Assembly: GCF_010389155.1 (NCBI RefSeq)
Contig: NC_057765.1
Location: forward strand, 21,578,980 to 21,642,979
DNA from: Erigeron canadensis
Lineage: Eukaryota > Streptophyta > Magnoliopsida > Asterales > Asteraceae
Direction: 5' to 3'
Length of the DNA: 64,000 nucleotides
Made by a program: the position numbers and the translations under genes. The notes under the pieces were generated by a model that had not been told where the DNA came from, did not search any database, and saw only the letters and a list, made by a program, of their open reading frames with translations. This document shows positions 10,548-23,300 of this stretch, piece after piece (position 1 is the stretch's first letter; each line of letters begins with the position of its first letter).

Positions 10548-13007
10548 TGTAACACCCCAACAAGGCGGAATCATGGGGTATCACAAGAAAAGCACAACAT
10601 GACATGGAAGTTATGTAGAGTAAACTAAATGCACAAAAGGATCAAGTAAATCCATACGAACCATTTAGTAGTGCAAGCAACCGGATCACATCTAAGCATA
10701 AACCCTAATCAGGAATAATGAATCACGGATCCAAGAAGTCCAAGTCCAAATCCAATTCTAGCAAAATCAGGCAATCAATCATCCAATACATCTTTGAGCT
10801 AACCTGTCACCTGAAAAGTGTACTAACACGCGTCAACATAAAGTTGGTGAGTTCGTAGGGGTAAGTAATAGGAATCAAGTGTGTTGGGATAACAACCGTT
10901 AATGATATACGAGGATTAGAATACCTAATCACGTCCAAGGAAAACCTAGAAGGTTTCACGATATCACAAATCAAAACAAGTCAACGTTTACATTCAATTA
11001 ACACATATCGGCACGACTTACACATATTTCAAAGGCGTGATCATAACGACATGACTTACGTATATTTCAACGACATGACTTACATATATTCCAAATGCAT
11101 GATCACAAAACATTACAATCAACGTTACGTTACAACTAAACAATCACACACAATAAACACGTTAAACAATATCGTTAACAACAACGTTATGCCACAAATG
11201 TGGACTTACTCGTTATGCCATCGACATGGCGGAATCACGTTATGCCACTAATCGTGGACTTACTCATTATGCCATCGACATGGCGGAATCACGTTATGCC
11301 ACTAATCGTGGACTTACTCGTTATGCCATCGACATGGCGGGAATATGCCATCAACATGGCGGAATCACGTTATCTCAATCACATGCATACAAATACAAAT
11401 CTATAATACGTTAAGGGGAAAAAGTTATCATGCGAGATCCTATGTCCTGATCCTTATCAAAACGTTTTCCAGCAATCAACAACACAATGCACATACACTT
11501 CTTACGATTCTAATTTCAAGGAATCATTGATGCTTATATATAGGGTCACCCGCAGCCTTCCTACCACATCTCCTATTCATTGAAAGTATAACCGTCTTCC
11601 ATGTATGTATAACTACCCAAACTACAAGTATTCATAAACGGAAGCATAATTAATCGAGCAACAAGTCCATACGTTAATCAAACAATCAATCAATCGAGTA
11701 AACAACAATAACAAGCACGTACACTTTTCAGCCCGAATCTCAATTGAGTAGGGAGGGTTTACGAAACTCACCTTGGCCTCTAGAAGTCATTAGAATGAGC
11801 TTAAGCGGGTGAGCGGGGAGCACAACGATCACAACCTATTAAATCAACAATTTATCATCGCAAGGTATCCGCAATCGATAAGGTTTAGCTAGCTAAACTA
11901 TGCCACAATCCTGAGGATGCTTTAAAAGTGATTCAAGAACGTTTAAGCGACAAGGGGAAATGTATTAGTTAAATTCGGTTCGATGACTTAGCACCAAAAT
12001 TTGACTTGAGAATCAAAGTGTTTAGAAATGTGTTTAACCAGTTTTGTTGACCTTAAAATGATGATATAAGACTAATAAACAAGCTTTGGATCATTGAAAG
12101 TCGACCGATAACCGAACGAAAACGCTAAGGGAGGACAGGGGATTGGCGGACGATTTGGCGGATGATCCACCGGATGATGAGATGAACACGGATCATCCGT
12201 CAGTTCATCAACATCGTCCGCAGGTTAAGAAAAACAAGAAAACGGGTTTTGACCTAAAAATCGACAACCTTAGAAGCTAAATACGGTTACTAAACTTCAA
12301 CACAACCAAATTCAAGTATAACCATGACATAAAAACACACCAATTCACAAACCCACTTCTAATTTCTAACGATTTGATTAAAAACACGTTTTTAAGCTAA
12401 AACACATAAATTTTGCCAATATGGACCACCAAACGTTTAGATTGACAATAAGGAAGTAACCTACAATGTAAAAGGAATGTTTTGAGCTATGAAACACTTA
12501 CCAATTCGTCCTACATCTTCAATTTCGGATTTAGAGCCCTAAAAGTGGATGAACTCTTGAAACACAAGGAAAGTCTTGGATTTTTGAGGTTTATTAATGT
12601 TATCATTACCAAATCTTGTTATTTCAACCACCAACAATCAAAATTACTAGTATTTATTATGAATTTGTGATGGAGCATTTTGGAAAAATGAAGAAGGAGA
12701 AGGAAATGAATGATAGGGGAGAGGGAGAGATATGGGAAGGATAAGGAAAAGAGAAGAGAAGAGTGTGTGGGTGTGGGAGTAGGGGGCCGGCCTTGGTGTC
12801 CAAAAAGGAGGCTCCCGCTTCGCTAATTCCGACCAATAGCTATTCGTTAAACATTTAAATGCTAAAACGAAACCGTTTCCCCAATTAACTCAACGTTATA
12901 TTAAAACACGTCAAAACGTTCCATAATTCGTATAAATTCAAGAAAGCGTTTACATTTAATCACGTTTAATTACAAGTCAAATAAGGTCAAAAATCACGAA
13001 TGTTACA
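10548..13007 (-). mobile_element. solo LTR of a Ty3/gypsy element
   Basis: The sequence starts TGTAACACCCC and ends TGTTACA, with a perfect 5 bp target duplication ATCAC at 10543-10547 and 13008-13012. No internal retrotransposon sequence is present, so this is a single LTR left after recombination. Blocks such as the one at about 11735-11780 match in reverse complement the 3' LTR at 40534-43307 (for example CTCAATTGAGTAGGGAG, and TATATAGGGTCACCCGCAGC near 11536), so it belongs to the same long-LTR gypsy family and lies on the minus strand. Short frames inside it are not genes. Confidence 0.85.
11189..11375. repeat. 53-54 bp tandem repeat inside the solo LTR
   Basis: Units starting ATGCCAC at 11189, 11242 and 11296 each contain GTGGACTTACTC and ATGCCATCGACATGGCGG. 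A shortened fourth piece follows from about 11345. The CCATCGACATGG core is itself near-palindromic. Copies are almost identical, so the array is young or homogenised. Confidence 0.85.
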
Positions 13008-13012
13008 ATCAC

Positions 13013-13607
13013 ATAGTATAAAGATATTAATATTGTCTCAAGCTCCTAAATATCGAAACCTTAACGTGTAGATGTTGCTCCATGCGTAGTGCTATATATG
13101 GCACCGTAAGTTTAAATAAGTATACACTCATTTAGTCCCAAAAAGTGACTTATATGAAGTTGAGAAGTTAACCTAAAGAGTAAAGCATGTCTATCTAAAG
13201 TTTTACAACATCACCAATAATTTGCTAGGTGAATAGGTCCCTCTCACATACAACGTTGTTTATTATTTTATTTTATTTTTTCATTAACCAAAACATATAT
13301 GAATCTTAATTAGACATGTTTAGGCTTCTACATATTTTAACCGTATGTATCAAACTATCAATACTCATATGCCTATACTTTTGTTACCCAAAAGAAAAAG
13401 AAGCACAATTAATAAAATTAATACACTTACGTTAATACAAAACATATCAATTTACTTCACAAGTTTACAATATATATAAGAATAAGATCTCAAAACGTTG
13501 AGTGACAGACATAAACAAATTAATACCAAGTTAAAGCAACATAGAGCTTGTTATATTGGCTCTCGACTTATTGATCAGTGTTGATCACAACATATGCAAG
13601 ACCAACC
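13013..13607. other. 3' flank of the cupin gene
   Basis: AT-rich DNA downstream of the minus-strand stop at 13608. It presumably includes the 3'UTR and polyadenylation region nearest 13500-13607. No other feature is recognised. Confidence 0.5.
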
Positions 13608-15886
13608 TTATGCATTTTCATCTATTAACTTGGATCCAGGAACAATTATGATGGATACTGTGTTCTTCCACTTCAAATGTTCTAATTTTTGATTAATGTT
13701 TAAAGTAGACTGTAAAACTATCGGAGCTAATGCTTTCCAAATTGAAGTATTTCCAGCCAGTTGTCCAAAAATAGGTCTACAATATTAGAAAAATGATATA
13801 TAAATAATTAGGCACACGAACTTAATTTAGTTTATAACTAATTACAAGAAGTAAATAAATGTGAAATCCGCGTGGTGATCATATATAATTTTTATATTTA
13901 ATTTCTAGATTTGTTAATTCATAGAAAGGTGTTTGTTATTTCATTATGATTGAAGTATAAATTAAAAAGGATTTTTCTATAACAACTCTTAGGGCTGTTA
14001 TTCACTTACATAAAAATCTTTTATAATTTCATATCAAAAAATCACTCTTTGAATTTTATGGTAAAAATATAACTAATTTATGTAACAAAAATATTAAACC
14101 ATGACAAAATTTAAATATCTCGGGAGATATTGGCCCTTTTGTCCCTTGTTTAGAAAGGGAAGTGATATTCGTACCACTTATTTTGATACATCTGTCAAAA
14201 CTGTGCAGTATAAACTTGTACAGTTAGCTATATAACTCATACGATGTGGTAAATATAATTGTACGAATATCACTTCCCGTTTAGAAAGGGTGGCAGGGAA
14301 AAATATGACTCACTTTGAAGAAGTTATGATAGAAAATACTTCCATTCCACAATCATCTGCGGTATAAGCACTAGGAAAAAACTGAGGAACAATGAACAAG
14401 TCTCCTTCTTCAACTTTACTGTCCAATATAGGCTTTCCTTCACTTCCCACAACCCGAATCTTACCGCTTCCCTTAACAACATAATTCATCTGGACCGATC
14501 CATCTGCTACATAACTTGGTGCCAACATAGAATTGTAAATTAACTTCACAAACCTTGCACTAAGACCGATCGTCCCAAGCATTGGAAAGTTATTTCCTGT
14601 CAAGGAATTCACAGATCCGCCGTCTATGTAAGAAGTGTGACACAATGGTTCATTAAGGGTCGCGAATAGTTTTTCTTTTGTGTGTTTACTTGGTTCAGGA
14701 AATTTAATTCCGCTTTTTAGTTTAACAAGTAATGCTCCGGGTTGGCTGCTTACAACATTTTCTGACTCTTTTGGGTCAAGATCGAAAGTTTTACCTACGA
14801 TATCAGATCCAAATCCAGCTAAAATTCCTAGAACTCCCGAAACAAAATAGTATGTGAATTGACCAGGGACTAGAGCTTTGTTGGTTTCACCCAAGAATAC
14901 AATGACAACATCAGTATCGCCACTGTTAAACCACCATGAAATTACCCCTGATGAAAGTGGAATTGCATCCCCTTCTTTGATCAACAAAACTTTTTCTTCT
15001 GGACTATTTGGTGCCACTAACCCAACTGTGCAAGTACCTATTAGATAAACTTAAATGAGTAATGCTAAGAAATTTATTTTCAATAACTAAATTTCATCTT
15101 TCATTTCATGGTAATTATGATCTGACTTGTATGTATCAAAATATATGCTAGCTTAACTTAGCAACTACTATACGTACGTAGAATTTGTGTTTGAGATTCA
15201 AAAAAAAGAAATGATTATTCGTGAAAGTTCAGATACTACTTACGCAAGTTATAGAAAAGTAAAGTAACAAGCGTTCCGATCCTCTCTGATAGAGGTATAA
15301 GAAGGTGAGATGTAGACAAGGTTGATACGAAACCAAGAGGTAGATCCATGGAGCAAGATTTAAAATTCATAGAAAAAAATTCAAACATACATACAAAAAT
15401 AGTCTTACCTCTATCACATGATAGAGAAAAAAAATTTAATTAAATATTCATATAAGAGGGTCTCTTTGCCCCCTTTTGGCACCGCCTCTCGATGTATAGT
15501 AGTCTTACCTCTATCCTAAGATAGAGATAATGTTTACATAGGTAGTGAAGATCGAATGCTTGACATCTGTCTTCAAAGTCAAGACGTTTTCAAGTTGATC
15601 CAACCCTTAAGTTAATTACGCATATCTTTCGATAATAATTAAGAGCATTCGTATAAGTTACACTATGCCTTGAAGTGAAAACCTTACCTTTGATAACGAA
15701 TCCGATTTTGGAGGAATCAGCATAGTGAGGAAGAGCAAAGCCAAGAGGGCGTAGAAGAAGTTTTCCTGCTCCGAGCTTGAAATCGCTCAGCAAAGGTGAT
15801 TTTGAGCTTGACCATACATAATATCCTCCACTATCTCCCTCAAATGCTGTTTGATCAGCTTTCTCCACCACCATTTTCGTCTCCAT
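13608..15886 (-). CDS. two-cupin 11S-globulin-like protein
   Basis: Three exons splice cleanly: 15886-15688, 15037-14314 and 13776-13608, giving 363 residues (199+724+169 nt). Donors are GTAAGG and GTGAGT; acceptors are TAG. The protein resembles the vegetative legumin/glutelin-type cupins of plants (Arabidopsis At1g07750/At2g28680 class, about 356 aa), not the larger seed-storage 11S globulins. It lacks a signal peptide and an Asn-Gly processing site. Cupin 1 covers roughly residues 15-150 (GFALPHYADSSKIGFVIKG, then the EGDAIPLSSGVISWWFN loop). Cupin 2 covers about 210-340 (MNYVVKGSGKIRVVG, then EEGDLFIVPQFFPS). The family's metal-binding histidines are largely missing, as in related members. 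The first in-frame ATG (METKMVVEK) is chosen; an upstream frame has only TTG. Function is unknown beyond cupin fold. Introns carry a MITE and a SINE. Confidence 0.88.
14157..14278. mobile_element. Mutator-like MITE in cupin intron 2
   Basis: Perfect 18 bp inverted ends (GGGAAGTGATATTCGTAC and its complement) bound a 122 bp element. It is flanked by identical 9 bp duplications GTTTAGAAA (14148-14156 and 14279-14287). A 9 bp TSD is the Mutator signature. It lies only about 35 bp from the exon 2 donor (minus strand). Confidence 0.85.
15280..15600 (-). repeat. SINE-like repeat in cupin intron 1
   Basis: On the minus strand a tRNA-like head (TGGATCAACTTGAAAACGTC, then GCATTCGATCTTCACT as a poor B box) is followed by two blocks containing ATAGAGGTAAGACT about 110 bp apart. 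The arrangement resembles tRNA-derived plant SINEs. Boundaries and family are uncertain. Confidence 0.4.
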
Positions 15887-15980
15887 CTTAAAACTGAAAT
15901 CTCCCAAGACTAATTAAGGTATAGAAAATGTGACACAAAGAGAGTTTGTATTCACAAGCTAGGCCATTGGGCATGGCTAC

Positions 15981-15990
15981 TTATAAAATA
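15981..15990 (-). promoter_or_regulatory. probable TATA box of the cupin gene
   Basis: The minus strand reads TATTTTATAA about 95 bp upstream of the chosen ATG, at a spacing usual for plant genes with a short 5'UTR. It is an inference from sequence and position only. Confidence 0.5.
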
Positions 15991-16595
15991 AAAGTGATCG
16001 ACTATTCACTGTATAGTATTGACTTTTTATTTTCACATGGGGTGATTAGATTTAATTATTATTAGTTTATTACTAATAACAATAATTAGTGCTATGTATA
16101 CTTAATTAATGAAGAACTTTTTCTATCTAAAAAATAATTGCAGCTAGGTTGATAGTGAGGTAAATGCATATATAATTAGATAGCGATCTTGTTTTATATC
16201 ATAAAAGATACTTAAATCTCCACTAGTAGAGTTTAATAAGTAATCTTTTGCTATTAATTAACCTTTGCTGCTTACTATTCTCAAAGCTGACTATTTTATA
16301 TGAATCATGGACTTTGTTTGTTGCAATATTATAATTTGGTTTCCAATTCAATAAATTCAAAATGAACAATCCACGCTTCAATCGGTGAAACACAGGTTCT
16401 ACTCATACAACAAGGTCCGATCCATGTTAACAGGTTCTGTTAATTATTTTCTAGCTCCTAGGAGCTTTTGTTTGGTATTTCCTGGGTACCTAGCTAACAG
16501 CCGATTACGTGGTCTTAGCAAGATCCTTATTTTTAAGTACGAAAGACACAGGTCTTAATCGATAGCTGTCGTTAAATTCAATAACTGAGTGCACA
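15991..16595. other. upstream region of the cupin gene, no other gene
   Basis: AT-rich promoter-distal DNA. No coding sequence or repeat terminus is recognised before the Helitron at 16596. Confidence 0.5.
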
Positions 16596-17635
16596 TCTAT
16601 CTATATAATTATTAAAACCATAGGAAACCGAGTCTTCTAAAGCATTCTTCAAACTCAAAGTTATTCTAAAAAATTTGTCACGTAAGATTTATGTTACGTG
16701 GCGTCTCCATAAATTTTCCACAATATTTATATGTGAAAAAGAAGAAACTATATTTATTTCATTATTTAGATTCAATTTTATAAGGTAAGTATACTCTTTC
16801 ATTATATTAAAAAAAGATTTGCCATACACATTATTGTTTCCCATTGATCAACTAGCACAAAGTTTATTTTGTATACTAATGCATAAAACAATAAATTTTG
16901 TCATCATTTTCTTTAATAAAATGTTTTGATTTTTATGTGAGCTCTTTTAATAATATTAATATTTTAATATCATATATAAAACTCTTTTGTTACGTGATTC
17001 ATAATTTATTTATTTTCCTCTAAGTGAATTTTGAGTAAATTCGGGTTGCACAACTACAAGAAAAGAAGGTTTACTATTTCAAATTTTTATGGATTTAGTA
17101 TTTTAGTTTGAAGCTTTTTATGAGGGTAGTTGTTTCTTTGATAAGTTGTAAGATGATCCCTTTAGCTTCATAAACATTGAAGAATGTAAATGTTATGTAG
17201 TATTTGGTGTAAATGGGTTTTTCGTTGATATGCAATTATGTTTTTGCTACAAAAATGTATATGGATATTTTTGTTTCAGTAAAAAGTCATTCTTAAATAT
17301 ATGTAGCTTTATTTATTTGCTTATATTAAATTATGTATATTTTGCATCATCTAATTTTCTTTTTTCCGTTTTTATCTAAATTATATTTACATGTAAACAT
17401 TATTTCTCATCTTCGTATGTATCTTCAAAACATTTTGATAATTTGATATATTTATTATATTCATATTTAACATTGTTTTGTTTTTATTAATGTGTTTGCA
17501 AAATAGATAATAATCGCATTGAACTAATTAAACAAAATATTAGTTACCGTGTGTGTCTACGTCAAAGGGTTTAAATTAAACTAATCTAACAATAACTTAT
17601 AATATTTCGCGCATCGCGCAAGGTAAAAGACCTAG
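16596..17635 (+). mobile_element. non-autonomous Helitron, 1.04 kb
   Basis: The 5' end is TCTATCTATATAATTATTAA preceded by A, very like the termini of Arabidopsis ATREP-type Helitrons. The 3' end is CTAG (17632-17635) followed by T, preceded by the short hairpin CGCGCATCGCG at about 17608-17618 with roughly 13 nt between. There is no target duplication, as expected. The interior is AT-rich and non-coding. Confidence 0.8.
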
Positions 17636-18805
17636 TTATAACATATAATAATTAAAAGTTTATTAAAATACTTAATTGTAACAAAAGCTTTAATTTTCTT
17701 TTCAAGTATGTAATTAATCAACTATATTTGTTTTTGTTTTTATTCATATATAAAAGGCAGAATTTGTTACCAAAAGATCATAAATACAAAGTCGCTACCA
17801 GACTCTATCACTTCACAAAGTATAAACTGATATACAGCTGACTAAAACTAAAAAAACTTGGCCTAGCTAATTAACAATAATGATCCACATGATACACATG
17901 AAACGAAAAGTATATTGACTTTAGAGAGCAAAAAGACAGCCAAAACATGTTTTTCATTCCTTTGATGGCAGCATATAGCAGAATGCAGAAGCATGTAAAA
18001 ATCGTCCCTCCATACAAGGAGAAAAGTAGGTACGAGAAGCATTATCGTTACCTAAAAGTACCAAGGTGAAGTGTATCTGGAAGATAATGACCACAAGACC
18101 TTTCGCAGTGTGTACCAAAACAATTAATGACAAAACTTCTAACAAGTTAATGTGACAATCACATATAAATGTGGATATGACATAACATGTGTACTATTTT
18201 ACTTGACGACGGAAAATTAAAACTGGACCATCCATAGGTCCGCACTTGTACTTCTTTAGTTTATTAAATCCGGAAGACAACATTAGTTAGCCTTAAACAC
18301 TTTTATGTTTCTTGGTCCAAATCACATAAAATGTAGGCCAAATACAGATTCTCCACGCTAGCATTGTAGTATTTGTGAAAGAACCCATGCTCTCGTCAAG
18401 CAGGCTGACTGTACGTGAGCTAACATAGTACATATTAATTAAGAATGTTGTCTTTTATTCATAAGCTTTGAAGATAATACATAGTCAACATTAGCTAAAA
18501 AGGTACTTTCGATACTCAAGGTATCTCTATATTGAATGACTGACAAGATCTTACACGCAAGTACGTAAAACATTCGGAAACATATCCATCTTTTTGAACT
18601 CCAATATTTGAATATATGTACAGAATGAAATTTTCCCCCTCTACACATTGAGAAGTCCTTAACTGTATGTACCTTCTACAATTATAATTTTTTTATAGAA
18701 TTTTCAACAAAACTGAGAAAAAAATCGTAAAGAAAATTCATATACAATTAATAGAAGCTAGTTAAGTCATGAGCTGATGTTAGTTTACAAATTTTGTACG
18801 AGTAA
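17636..18805. other. intergenic DNA, no gene seen
   Basis: Short minus-strand frames at 17954-18145 and 18439-18648 show no recognisable motif and look like chance openings. No RNA or transposon end is identified. Confidence 0.5.
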
Positions 18806-19507
18806 TGTTGGGTTATATAACTATTATCAAATCAAATCACAAAGCGCGCAACGGATGATAAAATCTATGTAGTTTAATTAATTAACCAAAGTATAGAATA
18901 TGTACCTTAAATTGGAGATAGTTAAGCAAGAAACCTTAATAAGAAGGTTTGAATTAAACCACTCTACGATTGCACACACAACGTTGGAATGTATGTATGC
19001 TAGTACTTGATCACGAACCGAACAACCCATTGTTCCTAGCGTTGATTTTCGACCCAAACAAAAACCTAAAACCCTTTTCCTTTTGTTGTAGTCGACCGAA
19101 CCAAGAGAGAGAGAGAAGAGATTTTTAGGGTTTTAGAAAACCTAATGAATTGTGTGTAGAAAACAATTAGATTGGGCATCTATTTATAGACTTAGGAAAC
19201 TTGATGACCAAGTTTAGGGTTTGTAAAACCCTCTCCTAGTCCAATTTCGACCAGCCCCTCTAGGAACATTCTAGAGGGCCTCCTAATTGTTTCCTAATTC
19301 CAACTCTTCTCCGTTAAGTCCGTTAGTTAAGTACTGTTAACTTTTAACTCTTTTAACGGACATCCGTTAGTTTTTTGTGATCAAATTAATTAATAAATTA
19401 CATTTAATATATTAATAAATTTATAGTTACATTCACGTTGAGGTGTGATCCTGTAGGCTTAAATACTTTTCGGACATACATTCATTTTACGTGATCATAT
19501 TCTAACA
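18806..19507 (-). repeat. 3' LTR of copia element A
   Basis: On the minus strand the LTR opens TGTTAGAATATGATCACG directly after the polypurine tract and is taken to end ...CCCAACA at 18806 (702 bp). A TATA-like TCTATAAATAG lies on the minus strand near 19177. The 5' boundary is firm; the 3' boundary is inferred from the inverted TGTTGGG/CTAACA ends, since no second LTR is available. Confidence 0.65.
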
Positions 19508-20374
19508 GCTCCCACTTGAGCTCGTAACGAATGAAGGTAATAACATTGGTTAGCGTCTAGCAACACGCCAATGCTCCCGAAAACATTTAAGTATAGTTTT
19601 AAACGGTTAAGGCATTTATTATCCCTTTGTTCCGATACCTTTGTTAAATATGAATATGGATCAAGGTCATTTCATAATTTAACGATTATGTTTCTCATTT
19701 TATAACTAATTAATGATTACCAAATATAATCGAGAACCATCTGGATTTATTTGGGCACGGCCATGCAAACATCTTTAATTAGTCCTAATGAGGGCGCCAA
19801 TGGTATCATACTTCAACTTTTAAATTGAAGGAACAAATCCTGTATTGACTACACGTGTCAGTCATCATACTTCACGACACTTTCTGAAAATAGCCCTTTA
19901 TGTACCCCCTTATTCAGGTGAGTTAGAACTACATCTAGTAAGTGCGATTCATACATGCTGACCTACTTGTATCTCAAGTCAAAGGATCAATAAAAGTAAC
20001 CATTTACGAATTTCACTTAATGACGTCGATCCATAAAGTGATAATTCGTTAGTGAGGTAGTCCGATATGCATCCGCTATGGATATCATGTGAGTCTGGTG
20101 GGAACCATCCATTACATATTTCAAGAATATAACCAATCACTCACATTTGTCTTTGTTTAATTATATTCCCATATAATTAATCGACAATGGATAATTTAGA
20201 ATATTTAATAATAAAATATTCAAGGATTAAACATGCAAATATAGGACACAATTTAATATTGAATGAAATCAAACATATCAAATACTTTATTTCATTATGA
20301 AAATATAAATTGTTTAACATCCCTTATCCAAATACCGAAACAACAGATTTACATGAAATAACTAGCTAATTTAA

Positions 20375-23300
20375 GTCCTATGCCCTCGGCATGCCTTTCA
20401 AGCTTAGGCCTAGACAAAGCTTTTGTGAAAGGATCAACTAAGTTAAAATCTGTGTGAACTTTGAGTAAATTGATCTCCCCTAGTTCGATCTGCTCACGAA
20501 CATAGTGATATCGTCTAGCATAATGTCTAGCACCTTTCTGAACTCCGGGTTCGTTGGCAATGATTAATGCACCGGTATTATCTCAGTACAAATCAGTGGG
20601 TAATTCATTTGCGGGGATCACGTCAAGCCCGCTAATGAATTTCCTTATCCAGACTGCTTCCATTGCGGCTTCTGAGGCGGCAATGTACTCAGACTCTGTT
20701 GTAGACACGGCAACTGTGGTTTTTAGCTCATAGCATTCCACCGTGCCTTCATTTAAACAATGAAGACGTATCCCGACTGATACATTGAATCACATTTATC
20801 AGTCTGAAATCCAACATCACAAATTCTATTACCATTTGAATTTTTGATCGGGATTTCAACCAAACACCAACAATAATTCTTTAGTAGCACACATGTACTT
20901 AAGAATATTCTTTACAGCAATTCAATGATCCTATGTGGGATTTTGCTGATAGTGGCTAACTATATTTTGCGTGAACGCAATATCAGGTCTAGTGCATCTT
21001 ATCGCATACATAACAGATCCCACAACCGAAACATAAGGGATTTTTCGCATATGCTCCACCTCATTAGGTGTAGAAGCACTGTTCTTGCTAGATAAGTTAA
21101 GTCTTTCTTGCATGGGAACGACACCATGCTTAGAATCCTACATCTTGAATCGCTTCAAGACCTTATCAATATAAGCACTTTGACTTAGTCTAAACAACCG
21201 CTTTAATCTATCTCGGTAGATCTTGATTCCAAGAATAAATGCTGTTTTACCTAAATCTTTCATGGCAAAACACTTTCCAAGATGGGATTTAACATCTTGC
21301 AACATTGGAATGTGTTTTCCTATGATTAATATGTCATTGACATATAAGACAAGGAAAGTAACATTACTCCCACTAGCTTTGCGATATACACATGGCTCAT
21401 CGGGATTTTGAACAAAACCAAACTTTTTGATTTCTTCATCAAACCATTTATTCCAACATCTTGATGCTTGCTTTAGTCTATAAATGGACCTTTGAAGCTT
21501 GCATACTTTGTTGGAATGTTTTGGATCAATAAAGCCTTCCGGTTGATCCATATAAACTTCTTCATCTAAGTAACCATTTAAGAAGGTCGTCTTAACATGC
21601 ATTTGCCATATCTCAAAGTCATAGTACGCAGCTATGGCTAAGAGAATCCTAATAGCTCTAATGTCCGCGACTGGAGAAAAGGTTTCATCATAATCAACAC
21701 CGAAATGTTGAGTATAACCTTTCACCACGAGATGAGCTTTATAGGTGTGTACATTTTCATCCATGTCAGTTTTCTTCTTGAAGATCCACTGACACCCAAC
21801 AGTTTGAGCATTTTGTGGAAGATCAACCAAGCACCAAACTTGATTGTCTTTCATGGATTTCATTTCCACATTCGTAGCTTCAAGCCATTTGTCAGATTCT
21901 GGATCTGATAATGCAGCTTTGAAATTTAGAAGTTCATCGAGATCTCCAACAACGTCTTCTTCTACCATCAGACATAGTCTTTCGGTAGGACGTCTTGTCC
22001 TTTCGGACCTACGAAGTGGAATCGCTTCATTATCATCGACTTGAGGTTCATCACTTTGAACACTCCCCCCCCCAAGTTGATGATTTCTAGTATCTTCAGA
22101 AGGTGACACATCTTCCTCTTGAGTCTCATCAAGTTCTACAACCCTCCCACTGTTCTCTTGAACTAACTTTTTTTCAAAGAATTCAGCATATCGAGTAACA
22201 CGAACAGTGTTTTTGGCGGGATCATAGAAGTCGTAACCCATCGTTTCCTTAGGGTATCCGACAAAGATGCACTTAGTAGTTCTGGGTTCAAGTTTGTCAG
22301 GCATATCGCGTTTCACAAGTGCCTCACATCCCCAGACTCTTAAGTAAGACAAATTAGGGACATCACCATGCCATAATTCGTATGATGTCTTGTCAACCTT
22401 TTTGGTTAGAACCATAATGAGAATGCGTACAGCAGTCTTTAGAGCATAATCCCAAAACAAAAATGGGAGAGTTATACGAGTCATCATTGATCTTACCATG
22501 TCTAACAAGGTTCGATTTCTCCTTTCAGACACTTCATTATGCTGAGGAGTATATGGAGGAGTAAGCTGTTGGACAATTCCACATGCTTTAAGATAACCCT
22601 TAAACTCTTGGCTTAAGTATTCACCACCTCGATCCGAACGAAGAATCTTGATGGTTTTACCGAGTTGATTTTCTACTTCATTTTTAAACTCTTTGAATGT
22701 TTCAAAGACTTCATGTTTATGTTTAAGCAAGTAAACATAACCATGACGACTGAAATTATTCATAGAATAATGAAGTAGCTAGTATTTTTCCTTGACATAT
22801 GTCTAAAAGGGCTACATACATCGATATGTATTAGTCCAAGTAGTTCCTTAGCCCTCTCCGGTTTTATGCAGAAAAGATATACTTGTCATCTTTCCGAAAA
22901 TACAAGATATGCATTTGTCAAATGATTCATCATTTGATTGTAAGATCCCTTCACGTTGAAGTTTTTCAATGCTTTTCTTGCTAACGGTAATTCGTAAGAC
23001 ACGAATTTATCAAACGATTCATCATTTGATTTGTAAGATCTATTCACATTGAAGACTTTTAATGCGTTTCTTGCTAATGATAATGCCAAAGACACACATT
23101 TATCAAATGATTCATCATTTGATTAGTAAGATATCTTCACATGGAAGTCTTTAAATGCGTTTCTTGACAAAATTAAACAAGATGACAATGTCAAAGACAG
23201 ATAGAGTCCAAGTTAACTTGACTCTTTTGCTATTGAATCATCATTTGAATCTCATCAACACTTATAATTCAGTTAAGAAGATACTTGAAGAATTGGTTAA

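Noticed and set aside
11189..11375. Regular 53-54 bp repeats that could suggest a CRISPR array
   Set aside because: There are no unique spacers between conserved repeats. The whole unit is repeated, it lies inside a plant LTR, and CRISPR arrays do not occur in plant genomes.
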